From the NCBI GenBank assembly GCA_036567785.1, contig DATCTV010000021.1, positions 1-64,000 of the forward strand: DNA of 64,000 bases. Reading direction: 5' to 3'. Shown here piece after piece: positions 53,521-61,469 of this stretch. Origin of the DNA: Desulfomonilia bacterium. GTDB lineage: Bacteria; Desulfobacterota; Desulfomonilia; UBA1062. A program made the translations under genes and the position numbers. Under the pieces are notes generated by a model. That model had not been told where the DNA came from. It did not search any database and saw only the letters and a list, made by a program, of their open reading frames with translations. Each line of letters begins with the position of its first letter. Positions within the stretch are counted from its first letter, which is position 1.

Positions 53521-54108
53521 ATGGATATGAAAAGAGAACGGGAAAAGATGGTGAGCGGAGAGCTTTATATTTCAAGCGATCCAGAACTTATTGCAGGGCG
53601 CAGGCGGGCGAGGCTCCTGATCGATAAGTTCAACGCCACGTCGGACGAACAGTGGGAAGAGCGTGCAAGGATCATAAAGGAACTCATACCGGAATCCGGA
53701 AAGGGCGTTTTCATTGAGCCGCCTTTTTTCTGTGACTACGGAAACAACATCAGGCTGGGCGAGACGGTATTCTTTAATTTCAACTGCGTAATACTGGACA
53801 GCGGCCCGCCAGTGATAATAGGCTCCAATGTGATGTTCGGCCCTGCTGTGCAGATATATGCCGCAACGCACCCCATGAGCGCGGCCATTCGCAGGAAAGG
53901 CCTGGAGTTCGGAAAGGGCATTGAGATAGGCGACGACGTCTGGGTGGGCGGCGGCGCGATAATCTGCCCGGGCGTGAAGATAGGCTCGAAAGCCGTGATC
54001 GGCGCAGGCAGCGTCGTTACAAGGGACATTCCGCCAAACGTCTTTGCAGCAGGCAACCCGTGCAGGGTTATCAGAGAGATAACGGAAAACTACGGCGATA
54101 TCGACTAA
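53521..54108 (+). CDS. Maltose/nodulation-type O-acetyltransferase
   Basis: This 195-aa left-handed beta-helix (hexapeptide-repeat) enzyme acetylates a sugar hydroxyl using acetyl-CoA. An N-terminal Mac domain (about 5-60) is followed by hexapeptide turns from about 65, with the catalytic His in YAATHPMS. The ending GAGSVVTRDIPPNVFAAGNP is typical of the maa/nodL/lacA group. It follows the GH31 gene by 40 bases, so both may act on the same saccharide. The sugar acceptor is unknown. Confidence 0.92.
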   Translation: MDMKREREKMVSGELYISSDPELIAGRRRARLLIDKFNATSDEQWEERARIIKELIPESGKGVFIEPPFFCDYGNNIRLGETVFFNFNCVILDSGPPVIIGSNVMFGPAVQIYAATHPMSAAIRRKGLEFGKGIEIGDDVWVGGGAIICPGVKIGSKAVIGAGSVVTRDIPPNVFAAGNPCRVIREITENYGDID

Positions 54109-54162
54109 AAGCCCATTTACTAACTAACGCAATTTCCGCAGGGATATTGGGTCCGTTTTTTG

Positions 54163-54183
54163 CCGCACATTACAACTGTGCGG
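54163..54183. other. Hairpin between convergent genes
   Basis: CCGCACA (54163-54169) pairs perfectly with TGTGCGG (54177-54183). It lies between the acetyltransferase and the beta-helix protein stop codons. There is no T-tract on the right, so it is a transcript-end structure of uncertain role. Confidence 0.4.
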
Positions 54184-54250
54184 AACAAACAGGCATCCCT
54201 GAGGCGGCAAAACAATCAAGCTTTATGCCGTTTAAAATTTGAACTGGACT

Positions 54251-56158
54251 TTAACTATCAAAGACCACCGCCGTAGTAATAAAGCACGAACATCCGCCGC
54301 CGCCACCGTCACTTTCTTCGGCCGATGCGGAATCATCTTCAGAACTTGTCGAGGGATCGTTCATGGTCGTGAAAGACCATATAGGAGATGCAATATATCC
54401 GGCTTCGGCGTCATTATACACGACCAGCCAGTTGTATACTGTCCCGTATTCAAGGCCGGCCGGTACGAATGATTCCACACGCAGGCCTGTTGCTGTTGCA
54501 CTTGAACATATGACACACGAATGTTCTTTGCCGTAAAAGATATACAGATCATATGTCCCCGAGCCCCCTTGCGAGACAGCACCCTGCCAGGAAAGTCTTA
54601 TCATTGCCGGATCGATGCCGACCGATCCTGAAACAGGCGAGGGATTCGCCGGCCCGGCAGCAAGCGCAGATGTCGACGATGAACAGTCTGACCTGAAGGA
54701 GTAAATGGTACCGTTTTCAAGAATCGGTATTTCAAAGGGCACCTCATCTCCACATCTGGCATTGATGTTCTCTAAACTCAGAACCGCCTTACTCCAAATG
54801 TTGAGCCCGGATACATTCTCGGTGTCACCCTTCAGTTCGACGTCGAAATTCGTTATCACCATTTCGCCTTCAAGCGAGCCCATTCTCGCCACGGCTTTTC
54901 CCAAAGCTTTAATGAAAAGATTATTTATCGAAACGTCAGCCATATTTAAAACTGTCACAAAGGCATTGGTTACATTAATTGAAACGTTGTTGCTGTAAAA
55001 TGTACCTTCTGAGATAGTTAATTCCGCCTTGCTGGGGGACCCATGAGAATATCCGCTGGAATTAATGCTCATGTTGTTGGTAGATGCTTCGCCGCCGGAG
55101 AAACACGTCTGAACCATACCGCCGTAATTTGCATTGATGTTGAAATTTCCGATGAACATATTGTCATGATTAATAAGTCTGACGATTCCCGACAATCCAT
55201 TGGCTATTGCTGAAAGATTCTTGAAACTGGATTTTTTTCTATTTTCGATCGTAGCGGATGGATAAACTCCTGAAGCATCGACTTGAGATTTTATATAACT
55301 ATTGGAAATTTCTAGAATCGAATCGTTTTCAAGAAGAAATCCTGCAATATATGATTCAACATTAAGATTTGAAATCATGAGTGAACCGTTGTTTATGAGT
55401 TTGGAACCCTTGAAAGTTCCGGTCTGAACAAAGTGTGCATTGCCGATAATGGTTTCTGCGCTGCTTGAGAATATAAGGGAAGATTTGACAAGCTCATACG
55501 AGACATCACCAGCATTGAAAGTACCGCCGGAAAGATAAAAAACAAGGGTATTCTTGTCAGGATTCGTTCCCGATACAGAAGCGGAAAGATTACATATGTT
55601 AAAATTCCCTGCCCGCTGTGAAAATGAAAACGCCCCGTCTTTGATGCAGTTGACCTTGAGTTGTCCGGTCGGGATATCTATTGTTCCCGAGTTGTTCAGG
55701 CTTATTTCGGAATTTTCCGAATCAGCTTCAAAGAAGGTTTTTCCCCCTCCGGCAAGAAAAACAAAGGTTATCTCGCCGTAATTATCAATCGTTATTCTGC
55801 CTGCCTCACCGGCAATGAAGGTCTGGCTTAAGTCAAGGCTGTTCATGATTATACCCTGGCTTTTATTTTTGATTTCAACTGAGCCGTATTCGCAAGTTAT
55901 TGTTGCGTCATCCATCAAAAGCTTGCCGCTGTTTTCTATAGAAAATGCAGGCTTGACATCAACGCTTCCTTTTACCGAAAGAGTTCCGCCGAGAATGGCC
56001 GTTTCACCTTCTTTTATGACAAGGCCATCGTCATTTTCGATTACCAGCGTTTGTCCCGGACCCGGAAGATCGGAAATATTCAGGGCAGAAGCTCTATCTG
56101 GAAACAATAAAATAACGCTGGCAACCAGGATTGGAAAAAGATTAAAGAATTTTGCCAT
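54251..56158 (-). CDS. Secreted beta-helix-like protein with truncated CFI-type tail
   Basis: This 635-aa exported protein has a signal peptide at about 1-25 ending ASA. Residues 40-500 are dense in Asn, Ser, Gly and Ile with repeated short strands (for example AILGGTLSVKGSVDV), as in right-handed beta-helices or adhesins. A fibronectin-like domain follows (about 515-605), then a Ser/Glu/Asp linker and GGGGGCSCFITTAVVFDS. The CFI part resembles the start of the CFI-box C-terminal sorting domain, but it stops 5 or so residues in. The ATG at 56158 has GAGGAGG ahead. Function is not known; surface adhesion is a guess. Confidence 0.75.
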   Translation of the reverse strand: MAKFFNLFPILVASVILLFPDRASALNISDLPGPGQTLVIENDDGLVIKEGETAILGGTLSVKGSVDVKPAFSIENSGKLLMDDATITCEYGSVEIKNKSQGIIMNSLDLSQTFIAGEAGRITIDNYGEITFVFLAGGGKTFFEADSENSEISLNNSGTIDIPTGQLKVNCIKDGAFSFSQRAGNFNICNLSASVSGTNPDKNTLVFYLSGGTFNAGDVSYELVKSSLIFSSSAETIIGNAHFVQTGTFKGSKLINNGSLMISNLNVESYIAGFLLENDSILEISNSYIKSQVDASGVYPSATIENRKKSSFKNLSAIANGLSGIVRLINHDNMFIGNFNINANYGGMVQTCFSGGEASTNNMSINSSGYSHGSPSKAELTISEGTFYSNNVSINVTNAFVTVLNMADVSINNLFIKALGKAVARMGSLEGEMVITNFDVELKGDTENVSGLNIWSKAVLSLENINARCGDEVPFEIPILENGTIYSFRSDCSSSTSALAAGPANPSPVSGSVGIDPAMIRLSWQGAVSQGGSGTYDLYIFYGKEHSCVICSSATATGLRVESFVPAGLEYGTVYNWLVVYNDAEAGYIASPIWSFTTMNDPSTSSEDDSASAEESDGGGGGCSCFITTAVVFDS

Positions 56159-56534
56159 GACCGCCTCCTCTTTCATTTTTTAGAAACCTGAGAGAAGCAC
56201 CGATAAAGACACTTGATATATTTTGAAAATAGTCATTGAACATGAATTATAAAAAAGAAAATGGTTTCAAAAAAATTATAAGTTTTACGGCGAATAAATC
56301 AAGCATTAGATTTTAATGTCACCGTATTTGCAATAGATAAAACCTGGTTCAGGGTATTTATCCTTGCCTGAATGAAGTTTTCAATTCCTTACCGTATGAG
56401 CTGTCGGACAGGTCGTTGCGCGCAAAGAGAGTGACTGCTGTTTTCATGTATATCGATATGAACTTCTGACCTGTCCTCGACATATGATCCCATATCCGGA
56501 GTTATTCAGATCAATACGCGCGGATGCTTGTTTA
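56159..56534. other. AT-rich spacer between two minus-strand genes
   Basis: This stretch of about 375 bases should hold the promoter of the beta-helix protein gene. It is AT-rich near 56200-56330 and has no clear -35/-10 pair, repeat or RNA fold that I can support. Confidence 0.4.
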
Positions 56535-57377
56535 TTATATATTTTCCCACCTGAACAGCACACTCAAGGCTTGATGATCCGACAGCTGGTTTCCTTTGCT
56601 GTCAACGAATGTGTCGGATTCATCCGAAGAAGCGAGTGGTGTCAGGAAAACCGTGCTGTTGCTCCGATAGAGGACCTTGTCAATCCTATCACCCGCAATA
56701 CCGAGTTCTATTCGCGCATCGCTGAGCCCTGTGCTTGAAATAAGTCTTGTCAGGTTGATGTTATCGTTAACATTTGAGTAGCTCATGTTGAAATCCCCGC
56801 AGACTATTACCGCCCGGCCTGCTGAGAAGGTATTTATTTTATCGATAAGCTGTTCAACCTGAACGATTCTGGCTTTATTGTCACCATCCGCTCCGCCGGC
56901 ATCCATGTGCAGGTCGTAAATATCCACGAATACGCCGCTGGATATTTCATAACGGGCGAACATGAAACCTTTGGGCGTCAGACAGTCATTGGCATAGCCG
57001 AAAACTCCATGGCATGCCTCCCAAGTAACCCTCTGGAGGTTGGTGAAACTGCAATAAGAGAACGAATTCAACCCATCGCCCACTGTTCCGTGGAAAGAAT
57101 CAAACTCGGATTCGTACGGATGACCGTCTCCATACCTGAGATTACAGTGATACGAAAAATCCTCCTGAACAAGGGCGATATCAAAAAGGTTCAGCTTCTG
57201 TCCTATCTGGGGCATGTTGACTATGGGATTGCTTGAAGAAATGCCCTGCGGCAATCCGGCGACATTGTATGACAGGATGGTGAATTCATTGTCATCGGTT
57301 ACTTTCTTATATGTGCCGGGAGCATTACAGGAAAAAAGGAAGACTGCGCAGACAATGATACCAAGGACATTTTTCAT
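56535..57377 (-). CDS. Exported EEP-family phosphodiesterase (sphingomyelinase-like)
   Basis: This 280-aa protein of the endonuclease/exonuclease/phosphatase fold probably hydrolyses phosphodiesters outside the cytoplasm. The lipobox-like LFSC at residues 14-17 suggests a lipoprotein, though Phe at -2 is unusual. Active-site motifs are in order: SYNVAG, LVQEDF, DLHMDAGG, CGDFNMS and LSDHQAL. The length and DLHMDAG form are closer to bacterial sphingomyelinase-like members than to DNases. GAGGAGGGG precedes the ATG. It is transcribed away from the C45 lipoprotein gene. Confidence 0.85.
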   Translation of the reverse strand: MKNVLGIIVCAVFLFSCNAPGTYKKVTDDNEFTILSYNVAGLPQGISSSNPIVNMPQIGQKLNLFDIALVQEDFSYHCNLRYGDGHPYESEFDSFHGTVGDGLNSFSYCSFTNLQRVTWEACHGVFGYANDCLTPKGFMFARYEISSGVFVDIYDLHMDAGGADGDNKARIVQVEQLIDKINTFSAGRAVIVCGDFNMSYSNVNDNINLTRLISSTGLSDARIELGIAGDRIDKVLYRSNSTVFLTPLASSDESDTFVDSKGNQLSDHQALSVLFRWENI

Positions 57378-57762
57378 AACCCCTCCTCAAAAACAATTAA
57401 TCCATAAAATATCACAAACCGGAATAAACATCAAAAAGAACAAGTCTTGTTTACATTCTTCATTGTTTCTTATTCTGGAAAAAGAGTTCCCTCCGGGAGG
57501 AAAAAAAAGTGCATTACAGCGCTGAATCAAATCCTAACGCCTTTACAATCAAATACTTATATGGTTAATTATGGGCATAGTATTTGCTTTTGGTTTTATA
57601 TATTTTGAAATGCCGGGAATATCCTAAAACGGGGAAATTCCTCAGGATTATTCAAGGTAATGTTGCTGGATCGTTTGCTTAAGTGAATCATAAGGGATTG
57701 ATTCCTTATAAATGCATTGTGATGCATATTGGGAAGATTAAAAGATAACTTAGGAGGTAGCA
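57378..57762. other. Divergent control region, EEP / C45 genes
   Basis: This stretch of about 385 bases separates divergent secreted-protein genes. It contains one well-formed sigma-54 promoter match for the plus strand (separate entry). I see no other repeat or RNA structure. Confidence 0.5.
57574..57588 (+). promoter_or_regulatory. Sigma-54 (RpoN) promoter candidate
   Basis: GGCA, six bases, TTGCT: the -24 GG (57574-57575) and -12 GC (57586-57587) have the exact 10-bp spacing required by RpoN. Only the base before GG (G for T) departs from the core consensus. The start would be near 57599, leaving a 164-base leader before the C45 gene. An enhancer-binding protein would be needed; none is encoded nearby. 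Confidence 0.6.
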
Positions 57763-59739
57763 ATGAGAAAACAATGGCTGTTAATCTTTCTCGTCATCGG
57801 AATGTTCCTGAGTGTTTCCGGGTGTGCTTCCAAAAGCGATGATGACAGCGTTTCGTCAACCGGGTCAGAACAGACAAAAATTACCACGTTGCAGGATATC
57901 ATGGCCGACCAGGGGCTGGAGTTGATTAAAGAAACGGAAGTGGGCGGTGACAGGGGTTACCTGATGAAGTACACTGGAAAATACTCCGAAGGTGTAAATT
58001 CCAAAGGAATATCAAGCGGACAGTTTCCCAAATATTGCATGGTGCTGACCGGCAGCGCCTACAACATGGGATATCAGGCCGCCACGCTGAGGCCTGAGCA
58101 GGGTTACAGCATGCTCACCGATTACATGAAAAGGGTGGCTCTGCAGCAATTCGGCATGCTGGGGATCAATCTGCCTCAGGAGGGTGATACTGCTAACGAA
58201 ATCTACAACATCATGTACGATACCATCCTCGACATAGTGGCCCTAATGAAAAAGGACATTCCGTCAAACCTGCGCAAGGAGATGCAGGGATTCGCCGACG
58301 GTATGCAGGCCGCCGGATATACGACAGACCCGAATACCGGCAGGAAAATCGATTATAACCATCTTCTCGTAATAAACGAGGCCGTCGACAGTACGTATTT
58401 CTTCCTGGCGGCTGTTCTGGGCTATGCCAAAGTGACCAATGAGAACAAGGCGGTAATCGCCGAGTGCCGCAACGCCTTTCTGAAGATACTGGTCAAAGCG
58501 AGCAACTCTTCTAGTAACGGGGATGAATCCGTAACCGAACTTATTGAGAAGGCGAATGAGAATTTTACATCAAGTGACAATCTGCTTCGCTACGGTTGCA
58601 ATGAATTAGTTGTCAGCGGTAACGCCACTGCAACCGGCGAAACCTATCACGGCCGTGACTTCATGTTTTCGACAGGGGACATATATCAGGATGCCGCCGC
58701 CATGGTTGTCTATCTGCCTGACGAGGGATATCCGTTCGTAACGGTTTCAGTTCCCGGATTCATAGGTCAGAGTGTAGGCCTCAATATCAAAGGACTTTCT
58801 GTCGGACAGGATGTGTGTCTGGTCTCGTTCATGGGTAAAACGCCAGGTGTAGGCAGCATGTTCATGGTGCGAGACATGGTGCAGAAGACCTCCAATATTT
58901 CGGAAGCAGTCGAGCTTGTCAGGAATACGACGCGCGGCGTTTCCTGGATATATTTCGTTGCCTCGGATGAAGCCGACATCCGTTACGGTCATGGCGCGGA
59001 ACTCAGTGCAGTATGTAACCAGCGCGATGATGAGATCGGCGACGGCATTGATACCCTTCCTCAATGGATAAAGCTGCTTTATTCGGGCTATACAAGCATA
59101 CTTGATAAACTGGATGCAGATGAGCTGACGGCCGGCGGAGATATAGACCGGGGTGTAATGGTCAGGGGCGAGGCGTATGAGTATCCGGCTGATGATAAAT
59201 TTGCTTCACCCGACTTCTCGCTTGATGATTACAGCTCATATAAGGACTATTACAACAAGGGCTTCAGGTTCACCGCGCAGAAAGAGGCTTATAAAGACGC
59301 CCTTGCAGCCACTAACCACTATATCACGCCGCGCATGCGCATGATGCAGTTCCAGCCTCTGATCGATCTTATCTATGCCGTAAGCGGGAACCTGGCGGAA
59401 TCTGTATGGCGATACGAGAACATGATCTCGGAAATCAACGAATACCATGGCAGCATCGAATACTTCGGAGATAATCCCGATGCCCCGGCAGTGGGTTCCG
59501 TAGGATGGATGATAGATTTCCTGAATACCCAGCGCAGCTATCCGTGGTTCTACCGGCATCAGACAAGCGAAGGAAATTATCAGTATCCTGTAAACACATG
59601 GGTTGATGGACACCATGCCGCCATGAATAATACCCGGCGAGAGATGAGGGCACTTTACGGATATATGACCGACCCGTGGGTGGGAATCAAACTTCAGCCT
59701 TTCGTCGACTGGTATTACGGGGCGGATAAGAAGTTCTGA
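57763..59739 (+). CDS. C45-type Ntn-hydrolase lipoprotein
   Basis: This 658-aa lipoprotein has a lipobox VSGC with acylated Cys21. The catalytic domain matches autoproteolytic acyltransferase/hydrolases of peptidase family C45 (phospholipase B-like): Cys279 in YGCNELVVSGNAT is the likely nucleophile exposed by self-cleavage, followed by GRDFMFSTGD and VSVPGFIGQSVGLN. The region before it (about 40-278) would be the released propeptide or a separate chain. Substrates in this family range from beta-lactam amides to lipids. AGGAGG precedes the ATG, and the promoter looks sigma-54 dependent. A strong hairpin follows. Confidence 0.87.
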   Translation: MRKQWLLIFLVIGMFLSVSGCASKSDDDSVSSTGSEQTKITTLQDIMADQGLELIKETEVGGDRGYLMKYTGKYSEGVNSKGISSGQFPKYCMVLTGSAYNMGYQAATLRPEQGYSMLTDYMKRVALQQFGMLGINLPQEGDTANEIYNIMYDTILDIVALMKKDIPSNLRKEMQGFADGMQAAGYTTDPNTGRKIDYNHLLVINEAVDSTYFFLAAVLGYAKVTNENKAVIAECRNAFLKILVKASNSSSNGDESVTELIEKANENFTSSDNLLRYGCNELVVSGNATATGETYHGRDFMFSTGDIYQDAAAMVVYLPDEGYPFVTVSVPGFIGQSVGLNIKGLSVGQDVCLVSFMGKTPGVGSMFMVRDMVQKTSNISEAVELVRNTTRGVSWIYFVASDEADIRYGHGAELSAVCNQRDDEIGDGIDTLPQWIKLLYSGYTSILDKLDADELTAGGDIDRGVMVRGEAYEYPADDKFASPDFSLDDYSSYKDYYNKGFRFTAQKEAYKDALAATNHYITPRMRMMQFQPLIDLIYAVSGNLAESVWRYENMISEINEYHGSIEYFGDNPDAPAVGSVGWMIDFLNTQRSYPWFYRHQTSEGNYQYPVNTWVDGHHAAMNNTRREMRALYGYMTDPWVGIKLQPFVDWYYGADKKF

Positions 59740-59776
59740 TTAAGAATGCTATACTGAACAAATCGTAAACATACGG

Positions 59777-59807
59777 GGCGCTGATAAGAATCTGGCTTAT
59801 CAGCGCC
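59777..59807 (+). terminator. Strong hairpin after the C45 lipoprotein gene
   Basis: GGCGCTGATAAG (59777-59788) pairs perfectly over 12 bp with CTTATCAGCGCC (59796-59807) around a 7-base loop. The following TTGCCGTTT is a poor T-tract, but the stem is strong and could serve both convergent genes. Confidence 0.75.
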
Positions 59808-59876
59808 TTGCCGTTTCAATAGTCAGTAATTTCACAGGCGGACAAAGTTCCTGCCGGATCTTTTAAGAGATCAACT

Positions 59877-61388
59877 CTATTGAGATGTTTTTTCCATATG
59901 GCGCTCGAATGCCGCTACATATTCCTCAAGGCCTGTGAATGGGGTTACCGGAATCTGCTCCGGATGCGAGCTGAATCTTTCTGCCAGCATCTTTGGTGAA
60001 ACTCCTTCATGTGCAGCTAAACCCAGTATGGCGGCGCCCAGGGCTGTGGCCTCGTTCAGGTCGGTGCACATGACAGGCGATTCCGGGAACAGGGCCGCTA
60101 TCAGACGGGTAAAGAGCGTGTTGTGCGAGAATCCGCCTGCAATAATGGCTCTTTTACCGGGCGCTATGCCTGCACGCAGCATGGCCTTTCGTGTATGCAG
60201 TGCCATGCTTAGCATCAGGATATTGTAAGTCCGCTCATAATCATTAATGAACGCAGGGCCCTGGCCTGAGAAAACCTGCTCCAGCGTAAAGATTTTATCT
60301 CCTTCGATGAAACGCGCTGGCGAGTGCATATACATGCCGAAAGGCACTATTGCAGGCAGGATGAACTCATTGCCCCGCTTCAAGATATCCTCGATGAGTT
60401 CAGGGTTGAAGTCGGGATGATCACGTCTGCCATGGGTTCCCTCCAGGAATCCCATGTACAGGTCAAATTCCAGCCCTGCAACAAAAAGAGCCGTTTTGAA
60501 AACGCCGCCGAAGCCGTCCAGGTTAAAATAAACCATTTCGCCGATTTCATCTTCGGTCAACCGGGGTTCAGGAACGGGATGCATGACCACGCACATGGAG
60601 CCGGTGGAAACGAGCACGAAATCATGAGGCTCCCTGATGAGAAATGGCACCATGGCGGCATTGGAGTCATGGACGCCCATGGTTACGATAACATCGTCGG
60701 ACAAGCCTGTCTGCCGGGCGATCTCCGGCTTGAGCGTACCCAGAATTTCCCAGGAATTGGAGACTTTTTGAGGTATCAGATCCTTTACGCCGAGGCTCTC
60801 CCTTACCTCTGAGAAGGTCATCTTTTCGAAGTCCCACAATCCCGTGTGCGTCCCAATATAAGTTATGTCCATTCCGGTTTTTCCGGTAAGGAGAAACCCG
60901 TAATATTGCGGCAGGCCGAGGATGGTTCTGGTACGGGCGAACCCTTCGTGATAGTGAGTCTTAACATAGTATATCCCGCGTGCGATCACGCTAAGGTACG
61001 GCATGCGGGGGGTGGCCATGCGGCGCTGGATGTTGCGCGGGTCGCCGATGAATGCGTCGAAATCGGTATGGAAGGCTTCGCCAGGGTCGGTCGAACCTGA
61101 GAGCGCAGGTACGGCCAGGTTACCGTTCTCGTCCAGACAGACGAAAGTGCCGCCGTAGGTCGATATGGAAATGACCTTGATGTTGTAGCGCTTGGCCATA
61201 TCTGTCAGCGAATCAAGAAAAAATCTTGTTACGGCCTCAACAGGTTCATGGTTTTCCGTCCCTTGTGACACATCATCGATGGTGGCAAAGACGCTGTCCA
61301 CCTGATTCAGGTTCATATCATAGATGAGAAGCTTCTTGTTTGTGCGGCCTACGTCAAGTACAGCAATACAGCTTGCATTCTTACTCAT
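59877..61388 (-). CDS. FGGY-family carbohydrate kinase
   Basis: This 503-aa sugar kinase opens IAVLDVGRTNKKLLIYD (phosphate-1) and has GVHDSNAAMVPF and, near the C-terminus, IIAGGFSHNTLFTRLIA. These are FGGY features; it is closest in feel to L-fuculo/L-rhamnulo kinases, but the sugar cannot be assigned. It lies 81 bases downstream of the IlvD-like dehydratase on the same strand. GGGGG precedes the ATG. Confidence 0.9.
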   Translation of the reverse strand: MSKNASCIAVLDVGRTNKKLLIYDMNLNQVDSVFATIDDVSQGTENHEPVEAVTRFFLDSLTDMAKRYNIKVISISTYGGTFVCLDENGNLAVPALSGSTDPGEAFHTDFDAFIGDPRNIQRRMATPRMPYLSVIARGIYYVKTHYHEGFARTRTILGLPQYYGFLLTGKTGMDITYIGTHTGLWDFEKMTFSEVRESLGVKDLIPQKVSNSWEILGTLKPEIARQTGLSDDVIVTMGVHDSNAAMVPFLIREPHDFVLVSTGSMCVVMHPVPEPRLTEDEIGEMVYFNLDGFGGVFKTALFVAGLEFDLYMGFLEGTHGRRDHPDFNPELIEDILKRGNEFILPAIVPFGMYMHSPARFIEGDKIFTLEQVFSGQGPAFINDYERTYNILMLSMALHTRKAMLRAGIAPGKRAIIAGGFSHNTLFTRLIAALFPESPVMCTDLNEATALGAAILGLAAHEGVSPKMLAERFSSHPEQIPVTPFTGLEEYVAAFERHMEKTSQ

Positions 61389-61469
61389 GAAATTCCCCCT
61401 TGTTTTTTCATGTCAGCTTAAGGCCTTGCTGTCTCACATGGCTGCCGCCCGGATGTGTCCCGGGATTTT

